Part shown: positions 1 through 8,928 of the stretch, piece by piece | How the letters are laid out: every line of letters begins with the position of its first letter | Numbering within the stretch: position 1 is the stretch's first letter | Assembly (NCBI GenBank): GCA_003427395.1 | Contig: BFEA01000050.1 | Span: 4,035,984 to 4,057,705 of the forward strand | DNA: 21,722 bases | Source: Chara braunii | Taxonomy: Eukaryota; Streptophyta; Charophyceae; Charales; Characeae | Reading direction: 5' to 3' | Translations under genes and position numbers: made by a program | Notes under the pieces: model-generated | Databases searched by the model: none | What the model was told of the DNA's origin: nothing | What the model saw: only the letters and a program-made list of their open reading frames with translations

Positions 1-70
1 CAGGCCAAGCGACCCATCAGCAATTATCTGACCCGGATGGTAATGCTAATGTCGCTCTCTTCAGCTTGTT

Positions 71-98
71 CTCTCTCTCTCTTTCTCTCTCTCTCACC

Positions 99-139
<41 letters not shown>

Positions 140-163
140 ACACACACACACACACACCCACCC

Positions 164-200
<37 letters not shown>
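71..200. repeat. Compound microsatellite (CT)n-(CCCA)n-(CA)n
   Basis: A CT tract (71-95) passes through CCCA steps into a CA tract interrupted by CCCA blocks and ending at 200. It reads as open frame on both strands only because dinucleotide repeats lack stop codons (His-Thr or Cys-Val). Confidence 0.97.
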
Positions 201-203
<3 letters not shown>

Positions 204-355
204 GCGCACATCTTTGGCAGACTGTCACCGTTCGGCCTCCTGATGAGTTGGTGAGAGTCTTAAGAAACAGTCTGGGACAGTTGCTTCTTTTTTTCTTTTT
301 TTTCTTTTTTGTGGACCTGTGTGTAGCGAACATGAAAGCACATGCACACGTTCCG

Positions 356-460
356 TGAAATAGGATCCCTCTCTCTCTTTCTCTCCCACCGTCTCCCATA
401 TGGATCAGGTCATGATGGACAAGCCACGATGGACAAGGGCATCCTTACCGGGAAATAGGA

Positions 461-505
<45 letters not shown>

Positions 506-626
506 CTGTCTGTCTGTCTCTCTCTCCCTCCCTCTCCCATATGGATCAGGTCATCGTCACCGGATAGAAGACGGGAAAGAGAGGAAAGTTAAACTGCACG
601 AGGTGAGGAGATAGACTTGAAATAGG

Positions 627-725
<99 letters not shown>

Positions 726-730
726 CTCAA
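356..730 (+). repeat. Minisatellite with embedded, expanded (CT)n tracts
   Basis: The block GAAATAGGAT, then (CT)n, then CTCCCATATGGATCAGGTCA occurs at about 357-412 and again at 452-555. A third start (GAAATAGGTTCTCTC) is at 619 and runs into a CT tract to about 722. These are tandem copies of one 95-170-bp unit whose internal CT microsatellite has expanded differently in each copy. Confidence 0.75.
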
Positions 731-790
731 TCTCTCGACGTTTGCCGCTTTCTCTCTGTGCGTCTGTCTGTCTGACTCTGTCTCTCTCGA

Positions 791-808
791 GAGCGCGCGC
801 GCGCGCTC
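791..808. repeat. (GC)n palindrome, Z-DNA-prone
   Basis: GAGCGCGCGCGCGCGCTC is a perfect self-complementary alternating purine-pyrimidine tract. It lies just before the first 109-bp palindromic element. Confidence 0.8.
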
Positions 809-814
809 GGCCAC

Positions 815-923
815 TACCGTCTTCCCCCGAACACAGCGCACCCTCTTCAAGACTGTATCAGACTCGAAAGATTGCTTCTATACATTCATGATGAGGGTGC
901 GTTGTGTTCGGGGCAAGATGATG
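815..923. mobile_element. 109-bp palindromic MITE, copy A (divergent subfamily)
   Basis: The left end TACCGTCTTCCCCCGAACAC is matched by an inverted right end. Both arms carry the core CGCACCCTC (left) or GAGGGTGCG (right), where other copies have CGCCCGGTC or CGTACGGTC. The length equals that of the other copies. The outermost right bases have decayed (GATGATG in place of GACGGTA). It is probably non-autonomous, with no coding capacity. Confidence 0.7.
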
Positions 924-950
924 GGTTTCCTCTCTTCGTCGAAGACCTAC

Positions 951-1059
951 TACGGTCTTGCCCCGAGTAGAACGTACGGTTATTATCGCTGTATCTAGAC
1001 TGGAAGTCGTTCCAGATACAGCTACAGCGACCGTGCGTTCTATTCGGGGGAAGACGGTA
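951..1059. mobile_element. 109-bp palindromic MITE, copy B
   Basis: It starts TACGGTCTTGCCCCGAGTAG and ends with the inverted counterpart GGGGGAAGACGGTA. The arms extend inward through the CGTACGGTTATTAT and GCTGTATCT blocks and leave only a few central bases. TA at both ends fits a TA target duplication of the Tc1/mariner type, but TA could instead be part of the terminal repeat. Only 27 bp separate it from copy A. Confidence 0.8.
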
Positions 1060-1064
1060 ATGTT

Positions 1065-1306
1065 GCGAACTACCAGTTAAGGGACACATCTTTCTATCCT
1101 CCTCCTCCTCCTCCTCTCTCTCTCTCTCGCCCGCCCGCGACACCCGTATCGCTCTCGTTCTCCCCGCGCCTCTATCTCTCTGTCCTTCTTTCCCCATTTC
1201 CCTTCCCCTCCTCTCCTCTCTTTCTCTCTCTTTCTCTCTCCCCCCGTTCCACTCCGTCTGTGATAGCTGGGAAGTTTATGGGCCTCGCTCAACTACTCTC
1301 TTCCAC
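1065..1306. other. Pyrimidine-rich spacer
   Basis: This stretch is CCT/CTC/TTTC-rich with a short (CTC)n run near 1098-1115. No gene is supported. The minus-strand open frames here are Arg/Glu-rich shadows of the polypyrimidine bias. Confidence 0.6.
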
Positions 1307-1372
1307 ATGCACAAACGACAGAAAATATGGCGGTGTATCTTGCCATGTTCTAGCGGAAGATTCATTCTACGT
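1304..1372 (+). repeat. Dispersed repeat, copy 1 (unknown family)
   Basis: CACATGCA, CGACAGAAAATATGG, CGGTGTATCTTGCCATGTTC and TAGCGGAAGATT recur in the same order at 10643-10708. In both copies the continuous frame encodes a peptide with CSSGRFI. No terminal repeats are visible and the family is not recognised. Confidence 0.55.
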
Positions 1373-1709
1373 TACTTGGCGCGCAGCACCATCTTGCCGC
1401 GAAGGTTGTCATCGTCGATTTACAAGATGAAAATTTGCCGAAGGAGGCAGGGATGCGAAGAAAGGAGTCGTGTCATCCTATGCGGCCTGCATTGTGACCT
1501 CCTGAAGGCAGGAGGAGGTGAAAGAAAACAAAAAAGCGTCCTACGGGACATCCGTGAAAATTGGAACGATACAGAGAAAGAGGAAGATTACCATGACCCC
1601 TGCGCAAGGATGACACGCAAAAATCGAGAAATGGTCAAAAAAAAAAAAAGAAAAAAAAAAAAAAGCATATGGTTGGAGTAGTAGGAGTACTAAATTAATG
1701 GGCGGGAAC

Positions 1710-1798
1710 GGCATACACAAAAAGACAAAAAGACAAAAAACGCGAAGGGCATACACAAAAAGACAAAAAAAAAAGAAGAAAGGGAAAAAAAAAAAAAA
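1710..1798 (+). repeat. Two A-rich 39-bp units with poly(A)
   Basis: GGCATACACAAAAAGACAAA begins at 1710 and again at 1749, a 39-bp period. The units run into A-rich tracts to 1798. The earlier A-run at 1636-1664 is similar. No gene is seen. Confidence 0.65.
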
Positions 1799-1959
1799 GC
1801 GGGAAGGCCACGAGTTTGGGCAGTTTGTCCGCTCCGGAATCGCGCCGTTGCCTGTCTGATCGAAGCTCAACTGCGCAATTGTCCCTGTGAGAACGAACCT
1901 GGACGTGCAGTCCGACCAGGTGCATTATCTGTTTTTGGACGTTTTCTCGTCCAAGTGCG

Positions 1960-2093
1960 TCGCGGCGATCGTTAGCTATGCTGGCAGGGGTCCCCTCTAT
2001 AGGCTTAGGAGTAGTGACAGGTAGATAGGGAAAGGTGAAATTGAGAGAAGAATATATAGATTAGTTAAAAACATTAAAAAAAAAAAAAAAGAT
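1960..2093 (+). mobile_element. SINE 3' region with poly(A), family 1
   Basis: The conserved blocks GTTAGCTATG, GCAGGGGTCCCCT, ATAGGCTTAGGAGTAGTG, GGTAGATAG and GTGAAATTGAGAGAAGAATA are followed by an A-run at 2076-2090. The same ordered blocks recur on the minus strand at 18431-18520 and 15953-16058, and at the end of the tRNA-headed element at 10831-11398. This defines one SINE 3' end. The 5' limit is unclear, and no tRNA-like promoter is obvious upstream to about 1800. Confidence 0.7.
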
Positions 2094-2094
2094 T

Positions 2095-2965
2095 TAAACC
2101 GTCGGATTCCGTACGGCATGCACGTGGCGAGACCGCTTCGATGCGATTCCGTACGGTATTGCCGACAACGCGATGCGATGCATGTTCAGAACGTGGCAAA
2201 AACAGATGATGCATCTGGTCGGGTGCTCGGTCATTAGGAGGCTATTTTTACCTAACCGCCGCATTGACACGTCAGCTTTTTGTTTTTATTTTTTTTGGCG
2301 ACGTGCCTGTCCCAAGCGCACGCCCTCGAGAAATAGCCTGACGCATGTCGGATTCCTTCTGTACGGCCTACGGCATACACGTCCGAACACTTCCGTACGG
2401 CCTTCACGTTCCTTCCGTACAACATGACCGACCTCGTACGGCATACATACACGTCGGATTCCCTCCGTACAACATAGACGTCGGGATCCGTTTCCGTACG
2501 TCATACATACACGTTGGATTTCTTCCGTACAACATAGACGTCGGGATCCGTTTCCGTANATAGACGTCGGGATCCGTTTCCGTACGTCATACATACACGT
2601 TGGATTTCTTCCGTACAACATAGACGTCGGGATCCGTTTCCGTACGTCATACATGCACGTTGGATTTCTTCCGTACAGCATACATACACGTCGGGATCCC
2701 CGCTGCACGGCATACACACACGTCGGGGTTCCTTCCTTTCAGCAGACATGCACGTCGGGATTCCTTCCGTACGGCATACATGCACGTCGGATTTTTTCTT
2801 CCGCACGGCGTACATACTTGTCGGATTCCTTCCGTACAGGATACTTACACGTCGATCCCCTTCGTACAGCATACTTACATCATCGGGATCCCTTCCGTAC
2901 GCCATACATACTCGTCGGATTCCTTCCGTACACCATACATACGTCGGATTCCGTACGGCATTTCG
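2095..2965 (+). repeat. CGTACG-rich minisatellite, about 22 units of 26-34 bp
   Basis: The basic unit is about CGTCGGATTCCTTCCGTACG followed by GCATACATACA. In the middle, two alternating unit types form a 60-bp higher-order repeat (starts at 2511, 2597 and 2657). The 86-bp gap between the first two is one 60-bp repeat plus an extra 26-bp partial unit next to the N at 2559. Units at both edges are degenerate, with a non-repetitive gap at about 2165-2340. All six frames stay partly open, but this reflects the period and not coding. The true array length is uncertain because of the N. Confidence 0.9.
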
Positions 2966-3081
2966 TTTGGGAGGGCGGATTTGCCGTATGACGAGGCTTT
3001 TTCTCGAGAGGGTATGGTCCTGGGAAACACGAATGAAAAGGAGAGGGAGGGGGGGAGGGGAGAAGGAAAGGCAAATCAGCC

Positions 3082-3277
3082 ACCCAGCTCGTGTGGCCGA
3101 ACGGTACAGCCATGTAACTGCTGAGTTCGAATCCTGATGGGAGTCAGACGAAAACCTTGCCAGTTTGTCGAGGATCCATTTGACTGGTGCCCTCGGGGAC
3201 ACACCACGTCGCCCAACGTTGGACTTGCCCTTCAGACAGACAGGTGCTTGACTTCACTCTCGCAACCCTCGCAATCC
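3082..3277 (+). mobile_element. tRNA-derived SINE head and body (second type)
   Basis: An A-box-like TGGCCGAACGG (3094-3104) is followed 18 bp later by a perfect B-box AGTTCGAATCC (3124-3134), the internal Pol III promoter arrangement of tRNA genes. A full tRNA cloverleaf does not fold, because the acceptor strands do not pair. The downstream body carries GGTGCCCTCGGGGACACACC. A 109-bp palindrome follows directly at 3278. The 3' end and any poly(A) tail are not identified. Confidence 0.55.
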
Positions 3278-3386
3278 TACCGTCTTCACCCGAATAGAAC
3301 GCCCGGTCATTATATCTGTATTTGGCACAACTTTCGGTCCAGATGCGTTGATAATGACCGGGCGTTCTATTCGGGTGAACATGGTA
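3278..3386. mobile_element. 109-bp palindromic MITE, copy C
   Basis: The arms match perfectly over about 29 bp (TTCACCCGAATAGAACGCCC continuing GGTCATTAT). TA lies at each end. The last bases of the right arm read GAACATGGTA, two changes from the GAAGACGGTA of other copies. It has no coding capacity and its length is exactly that of the family. Confidence 0.85.
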
Positions 3387-3399
3387 GCAGAGCGGCTCT

Positions 3400-3790
3400 G
3401 TTCAAACCCTTGACAAGACCGGCAATGAGAGAGAGTTGTGACCAGATGAAGGTGTCTTTGCCTAAATTAATGGGCGACGCAGTAGGACCACTCGAGGAGG
3501 GAGGGAGGGAGGAGCGCTACACCGGGCAAAACAATGATCAGTCTAATCATGACAAGCTAGTGAGGTTCAGCCTCCAGTGGTGCTGCAATTGTGCCAAATT
3601 CTCACGAACACGGCCAATTTAACCGAAATGCCTTTTTACAATTAGGTAGGTACATATCGGTAAGGCCCGATCTTGGACGGAGGCCATCCTATCTTCGTCA
3701 GGTATTTCTCATTCGGCATTCAGAACATGTCCATGGTATGCCCTGCAGTCCCCCAGCTGGGTGAACCCTTGGTCTAGCACATTGCCGGTT
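3400..3790. other. Spacer without recognised features
   Basis: Mixed-composition sequence. The open frame that crosses copy C into this region is not supported, because it translates palindrome and SINE sequence. Confidence 0.5.
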
Positions 3791-3791
3791 T

Positions 3792-3904
3792 CATGCTTTG
3801 AGTACTGCTTTTGCCTTTATCAGCATGCATTTAGATTGGGAAAAAAGTGCATGCTGTAAGTACCACTTTTGCCGTCAGCACCATGCATTTAGAACGGCAA
3901 AAGG
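3792..3904 (+). repeat. Diverged 58-bp tandem duplication
   Basis: CATGCTTTGAGTACTGCTTT at 3792 and CATGCTGTAAGTACCACTTT at 3850 start two units. Both contain GCATGCATTTAGA or CCATGCATTTAGA and end in A-rich sequence. Confidence 0.75.
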
Positions 3905-3957
3905 AAAACTACGGTGCTGATGTCTTGTTCCATTATCTTATCGTGAAAGGCGAACTT

Positions 3958-3960
<3 letters not shown>

Positions 3961-4046
<86 letters not shown>
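3961..4046 (+). repeat. (CT)n microsatellite, 86 bp
   Basis: Uninterrupted TC dinucleotides. Opposite-strand Arg-Glu frames are artefacts. Confidence 0.98.
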
Positions 4047-4049
<3 letters not shown>

Positions 4050-4618
4050 CGTTTGCTGTCACATGGTCGTGGTGTCTCTCTTGCTCCCTAAACTCTTCTG
4101 TATCTCTATTTCTAGTCAGAAGGTGTGTAGGCCCTACCATTGCATGCGTGTGTCGTTTGAGTGTATGGGCATAGTATTTTTCTGTGCTTTGTGCATGTGT
4201 TTCTGCATTTGTTGATGTGTGTATGTGTTGTGTTCCATGCGTGCGTTTGCTTGTATGGTGCCCACATTGAGTTACTGCCATTTGTTGGTGTCTGTGTATG
4301 TTTTGTGTGACCTAGTGCGTGCTGTAGACATGTTGCAAAATCCGAATGGGAGCAATTCCCTTCTTTATATTAACCAAATATTGTATGTTTATGAACATAT
4401 TATAACGCAGAATTGGAACGCTGTGGCTGGCCGTAGATGCATGTGACATGGGTGGACATTATCTGTGTGCAACAGGCACTCGTCCCACTGTATTATTTTG
4501 TGGTTATGTGTGGTGTGTTCCATTGCAAGGAGGTGTCCCGGCAGGGAGGAGCAGGGTTGTTAAGGTGTAGGTCGCATGGAAGGCGATGGTGGACCGTGTA
4601 TAGATTGTGTGTGTATTT
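4050..4618. other. GT-rich upstream region of the small-protein gene
   Basis: TGTGTG/CATGTG-rich sequence upstream of the CDS at 4815 that may include its promoter and 5' leader. No core promoter element can be assigned with confidence. Confidence 0.3.
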
Positions 4619-4619
4619 A

Positions 4620-4737
4620 CTCTCTCTCTCTCTCTCTCTCTCTCTCTACATATCTGTACGTATATATGTATATGTCTATGTATATGCATATGTATATGTA
4701 TATGTATATGTATATCTATATCTATATGTATATGTAC
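4620..4737 (+). repeat. (CT)n followed by (TATATG)n microsatellites
   Basis: CT dinucleotides (4620-4648) give way to TATATG/TATGTA hexanucleotides (about 4650-4737). The tract ends about 77 bp upstream of the CDS start, so it may be transcribed as 5' leader. Confidence 0.9.
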
Positions 4738-4814
4738 AATGAGAGCATGATGGGAGTTTATGTTTACACCGATGCAGGTCGTCTGTCAGCAGGGCGCATT
4801 CGTAGCCGGCAAAG

Positions 4815-5063
4815 ATGGGAGGGGGAGGTGGAAGTCCTGGGGAGTTCACCTACCCTAAGGGTGTCTGGTCTCCATCGGGTGGCTGGTGGTGTGATCCCAA
4901 GTACTGGAGGAGGAACACTGCGTTTGCCTTTTTAGGAATATTTGCGGTTTGTATCCCGATTGCGATGAAATCGGCGGAGTTGGAGCATCGACCTGTTGGC
5001 CCCATCCATCCAATTCCGTCGCAGATGTGGTGCAAGAATATTGGCCCACCCCCAGAGCAATGA
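4815..5063 (+). CDS. Small single-span membrane protein, possibly a plant-type complex I accessory subunit
   Basis: An 82-residue intronless ORF starts at an ATG after AAAG and stops at TGA. A Gly-rich N-terminus is followed by a Trp-rich block (VWSPSGGWW, DPKYWRRNT, residues 17-34), one hydrophobic segment (AFAFLGIFAVCIPIAM, residues 35-50) and a polar tail ending PIHPIPSQMWCKNIG. Codon use is balanced and the composition is unlike the repeat-shadow frames around it, so I take this as a real gene. The W-x-R-R-N-T motif before one membrane span, with a short Pro-rich tail, is reminiscent of small accessory subunits of plant mitochondrial NADH dehydrogenase. That assignment rests on general resemblance and may be wrong. 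No signal peptide or catalytic residues are visible. Microsatellites lie on both sides, (TATATG)n before it and (GA)n after it. Confidence 0.72.
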   Translation: MGGGGGSPGEFTYPKGVWSPSGGWWCDPKYWRRNTAFAFLGIFAVCIPIAMKSAELEHRPVGPIHPIPSQMWCKNIGPPPEQ

Positions 5064-5116
5064 GCGATGGAGGTTGTGACGGACAGTGCTTCAGGAATGC
5101 ATTCCCTTGCCAGTGA

Positions 5117-5117
5117 G

Positions 5118-5191
<74 letters not shown>

Positions 5192-5192
5192 N

Positions 5193-5247
<55 letters not shown>
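5117..5247 (+). repeat. (GA)n microsatellite, about 131 bp, with an N at 5192
   Basis: A pure GA tract starts about 54 bp after the stop codon of the small-protein gene, so it is probably in its 3' untranslated region. The N at 5192 marks an unresolved position. Real length may differ. Confidence 0.97.
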
Positions 5248-5249
<2 letters not shown>

Positions 5250-5250
<1 letters not shown>

Positions 5251-6080
5251 ATGGGGTGTGCGGTGAAGCAACTGGTTTTGTAACTTCTTCGGAGCTTGGT
5301 TCGACTGCGTATTCTTTGCTTGTGATGTGAGGGCATGGACGTGCAATACTTGCGCCAAGGTTTCACGGCTGGCAATGTGGGGACCACATCAAACTACTGG
5401 GGTCAATGCATCCAACCTTCAGCGTATTCGCAAGCTAGCGCTCACACAGGTGCCTCTTTGGAAACGATACACCCATGCATGAGTCCTACACACAGTCACA
5501 GAGCTGTCTCGCTGACGGGGATGAAGACAAGATCTTGTTGTCAGGCAGAGGATCGCGTGTCCTGGGTTGTGGAGGTGATGCGTTGGTGCCCTGAAAAGGC
5601 AGTCCATTTTGGATCAGTCAGCAGCGATAACTGGTCTGGTTATGGGACGTAAGATGCAAGCCTCCGCTTATTGCGGCGGTGAGTCCGGTGATATCTCACC
5701 TTAATCGACTGTACGTTTAACTGGAAAAATTTGCATGAAGGGTAGTAAAGCTTCTTCAGGTAGTTGCAGCTTGTCATGGGCTTCAGGCTGCTGTGCAGAA
5801 GGGGAAACCAAGGCTGCACTCTTTTAATCGGCTTTTGGGACTATTGTGCCGGCTGCAGAAGGCCGTCTGTGTGACGGTGATGGCGAGCATGGTATCTTCA
5901 TGGTTTGCGTGTTTAATTCCAGTATCAGGCTGTCTATCAGCTTTGCAAATGGTCGCCCAAGGAGGTTGTTACATCAACTTACATGGCTGCATATATACTC
6001 TTGACAAGGATAGCTGCATATCTTTGTTCAAGCCAAGCGCCGTACGGATGGCTACGCAACAAGCAGAGTGCAAGTCGATC
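5250..6080 (+). other. Spacer or possible 3' UTR
   Basis: Non-repetitive sequence with modest plus-strand open frames (5335-5652 and 5793-6134) that have Cys/Ser-rich, unconvincing translations. It could be transcribed downstream sequence of the small-protein gene. No splice or poly(A) signals are clear enough to call. Confidence 0.3.
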
Positions 6081-6086
6081 GTTGCA

Positions 6087-6110
6087 AGGATGGGTGACCT
6101 CAGGAAGTCC
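6087..6110 (+). pseudogene. 5S rRNA-like fragment
   Basis: AGGATGGGTGACCTC followed by AGGAAGTCC matches the box C region of eukaryotic 5S rRNA with a short deletion. Similarity upstream is weak. It is a relic of 5S rRNA or of a 5S-derived element and not a functional gene. Confidence 0.45.
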
Positions 6111-6362
6111 ACTTCTGCTCTTTCTTGTGGGTAGTTTGGGACTAAGAGGCTGAAGGGCCGCCGCCGCCTTGCGGCGCCTATGGTCGGTCGCCTCTGCAAT
6201 CTCTCTGTGTCGCATATGAAAAAAAAAAAAAAACTGTAGTCCAGCGCGGAGCGGATTAGCTTGAGAATCCGTTTATCTTGGATTGCTCGCCGGAGATGAT
6301 CGTATACAGAGTTCCATGATTTACGTCTCCAATGATCCTTCGGCCTCCAGGGATCCTTCAAT

Positions 6363-6636
6363 ATTTTTGCTTCTGCATCGGAGCAAAAAACTAACTCCTT
6401 CATCTGCATCAAAGAAAGAAAAACAGTAGTATGCAAGTCCTGCTTCAGCATCGAAGAACAAAAAACAGGAGTACATATAAGTCCTGCATCTGCATCGAAG
6501 AAAGAAAAACAGTACTTCTGTTTCTGTGCTGCTCCTGATCCTGGATCGAAAGGGAAAACTAAGTACTTGTGCTGCTAAGTACTTGTGCTGCTTCTACATC
6601 AAAACAAAAAAAAAAACTAAGTACTTTGCAACGTCC
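6363..6636 (+). repeat. Degenerate tandem array, units of 32-48 bp
   Basis: Units share CCTGCATCTGCATCGAAGAA followed by an AAAACAGTA-like block, at about 6366, 6397, 6439, 6481 and later. The later units shorten to CTAAGTACTTGTGCTGCT (6558-6605). The A-rich segments break all reading frames. Confidence 0.7.
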
Positions 6637-6669
6637 AGGGAGAGTTGACATGGAGGTGACAAGTCTTTG

Positions 6670-7017
6670 CTAAAGGCTGGCAGGCCGTCGCGGAAGCGGA
6701 CGTGGCAAAAAAACGAGCATTGGCTGCATAGCAAAGGGATTGGCTTTTCTTCTGTGTTTGTTGCAGTTTGCTGGAGGCGAGCGGGAGGGGTGTTCTGCAG
6801 AACGGCAGATGCTGCCTGGTGGGGATACCCTTTCCGGCGGGAACGGAACAAGCGGGATCTTGGGGGAGGGAGAGGGTTTCCCAAATTGCGTATCTGCGCT
6901 CTGGAGGACGTCAGGTTGTCGGTCCACGATCTCTTTGTCGATAGTCTGCCATTTCGACCATTTCATCGCCACGCCGTCACCGTCTTGGTAGTATAGCCAT
7001 GTGCGTGTCTGCCTCAT
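6670..7017 (-). CDS. Possible small ORF or exon, unknown function
   Basis: A 115-codon minus-strand ORF begins at an ATG and ends TAG. Its N-terminal part (WLYYQDGDG, then MKWSKWQTIDKEIVDR) has a compact, protein-like composition with mixed codons. The C-terminal third is Pro/Arg-rich and less convincing. A GT after the Glu-Arg codons near 6835 could be a splice donor, so the real coding part may be shorter. No domain, signal peptide or membrane span is recognised. On the minus strand the sequence downstream of the stop runs into the tandem array at 6363-6636. Overlapping plus-strand frames look poorer. It may still be chance. Confidence 0.3.
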   Translation of the reverse strand: MRQTRTWLYYQDGDGVAMKWSKWQTIDKEIVDRQPDVLQSADTQFGKPSPSPKIPLVPFPPERVSPPGSICRSAEHPSRSPPANCNKHRRKANPFAMQPMLVFLPRPLPRRPASL

Positions 7018-7129
7018 TGTTTTCCGCGTGCCTACTTTACGACTAGCTGGGAAGTTCCGCTTGTGTAGTTATGTGGCCCTTCTCTTGCAGCCCCTTGACA
7101 TTTGTCTGTGGTTTCTTGTTTTATGCTTA

Positions 7130-7616
7130 AACTTTGGCTGTTCGTAGTAGAATTGGTGAAGCCTGTCTGTATTTGAATATGTGTGGTTGGAGTAATAGAA
7201 AATAAAAATAAAAATAAATGAATAGAATTGATGAAACCTGGCACAGAGATGTGATTGGCCCGAGTAATAGAACTTCCTTCACTCTTTTCTCAATTTCTTG
7301 TCCTTAAAAAAGGAAAAAAAGAAAAAGAATAGATTGCCATTTTTATCTTGACGGAGACGGAAAGCGGAACAGACATCTTGGTGTGAAACGGACAGTTGTA
7401 TTATTTACCTTATGAATGAATATAATATAATTTTGGGGTTATAAACTTTGGCTGTTCGTAGTAGAATTGATGAAGGCTTCTGCTTCTGCGTATTTACCTT
7501 ATGAATGAATATAATATAATTTTGGGGTTATAAACTTTGGCTGTTCGTAGTAGAATTGATGAAGGCTTCTGCTTCTTCTTCTTCTTCTTCTTCTTCTTCT
7601 TCTTCTTCTTCTTCTT
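7130..7616 (+). repeat. Recent 89-bp tandem duplication ending in (TTC)n
   Basis: The unit TATTTACCTTATGAATGAAT through GAAGGCTTCTGCTTCT occupies 7402-7490 and repeats from 7491 with no difference I can see. The second copy runs into a (TTC)n tract to 7616. Part of the unit (AAACTTTGGCTGTTCGTAGT, then AGAATTG) also occurs once at 7130. Identity suggests a recent duplication. Confidence 0.9.
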
Positions 7617-7639
7617 GGATCTCTGAGTACAAGAGAGCA

Positions 7640-7921
7640 AGGGAGCAAGGGAGATGATGCTTGGTAGGAGTGAAGTGTTGATTGGGGGCAAAAGGAAAAG
7701 TAATCAGGATCCAGAACTCTCTGATAGCCTGAGCGCGGTGTGTATGTGTGAGATGACTGAGGGGGGAGGGAGGGGAGGGAACAGACAACTGGAGTCGATT
7801 AATCTATAAGAGGTTGGGGGGGGGGGGGGGGGGGGTGTAGGGGGTAGGGGTAGTTTTCTCTGTCATCTTCTGAACACAGCATGCCCTTGCAAAGTTTTCG
7901 CTCGAAGCTGGGCCAGTTCCT

Positions 7922-7957
<36 letters not shown>

Positions 7958-8430
7958 GGAACAACCCGGGTGTCTCCCCCGCCTATTGAACAACAGCATC
8001 CCGTGCAAAGCTTGGCACCCAATCTCAGAACCAGCGTTGAAATCACCAAAGCATGCGTGGATGGCTCATAGCGATTGAATTGTGGCTCCGGAAATTCATC
8101 CTGTTTCAGAAACCATGGCCTGTCCTTGTTGAAAGGACAAAGTTGGTAGATACTAGATACGCATGCACATACTTTTTTTTTTTTTTTTTCCTTCCGTTAC
8201 CCACGATCGGGATCGGGCTCTTCTCAGTGTGGAGAAAAGAGTGAGGACTTGCTGTTTGGCAAACATGAGCAGCATGTTCATTAGAGAAGAGGGGGATTGA
8301 GTGTGACAAGTGAAGGGGCTCGGGTGACCATTGCACGTCAAACGTCTTGCAAGGTTTTTGATGTGACCACGGAGCTACCACTACTTTATTTGGCGTTCTC
8401 TCATTCACGCTCTTTTGTTTTTCGTTTTTT
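7640..8430. other. Spacer with homopolymer runs
   Basis: Contains G20 at 7816-7835, a T run at about 7925-7951 and another at 8172-8188. Open frames cross the homopolymers and are not credible. The T runs could be poly(A) tails of minus-strand retroelements, but no conserved body is seen next to them. Confidence 0.5.
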
Positions 8431-8545
8431 TTGGGGTCCTCGTTCCTGATCTTGAGGGTGAGGGGGAGGGGGGTGCTCAGGGAAGATTATTCGAATCCGT
8501 TTCTCCGTTTGGTGCCTTTCTTCAAGTTGGGGCTGGTGGCGGGTG

Positions 8546-8705
8546 GAGAGGGGGAGTTCTAGAGAAAGGGTTCGTGCACGTTGTTCACTTTTCCATAATA
8601 TGTTTTTTTTTCTCCTTTTCCTAGGTGAGGGGAGGGGAGGGAGAGAAGGGGGAGTCCTAGAGGTAGGCTATGTGCAGCGTAGCGTTGTTAACTTTTTCAC
8701 AAGGG
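8546..8705 (+). repeat. Diverged tandem duplication, period about 97 bp
   Basis: GAGAGGGGGAGTTCTAGAG...GTGCACGTTGTTCACTTTT (8546-8592) resembles GAGAAGGGGGAGTCCTAGAG...GTGCAGCGTAGCGTTGTTAACTTTTT (8643-8697 approximately). The spacing T-run and G-rich parts differ. Confidence 0.55.
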
Positions 8706-8884
8706 TGAAAGTGGGGTGTGGCGGGGAACACCAAGGTCCTGGGAATTAGGCCTGATGTGCGTATAGCCCTTTGTGAGCCATACATCCCTCGAATGGCAAG
8801 AAGTGGCAAAACCCGTCATCAAATGGAATGTTATGGAAAAGGAGCGCTATTCAACCTTGGCATGTAAATTGTTTGTTTGTTTGA

Positions 8885-8886
<2 letters not shown>

Positions 8887-8928
<42 letters not shown>

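Noticed and set aside
24-850. Long frames of Cys-Val, His-Thr or Arg-Glu repeats on both strands
   Set aside because: They translate (CA)n and (CT)n microsatellites and have no flanking coding sequence.
2095-2965. CRISPR array
   Set aside because: Units are contiguous and diverged with no unique spacers of constant length, and the DNA is eukaryotic.
3090-3150. tRNA gene (Ser/Leu-like)
   Set aside because: Only the promoter boxes are conserved and no cloverleaf forms.
2173-3202. Several overlapping frames through the CGTACG minisatellite
   Set aside because: Open on both strands and in several frames at once, as expected from a repeat lacking stops, and unit lengths are not multiples of three.
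3137-3622. 161-codon plus-strand frame
   Set aside because: It runs through a SINE body and a 109-bp palindrome.
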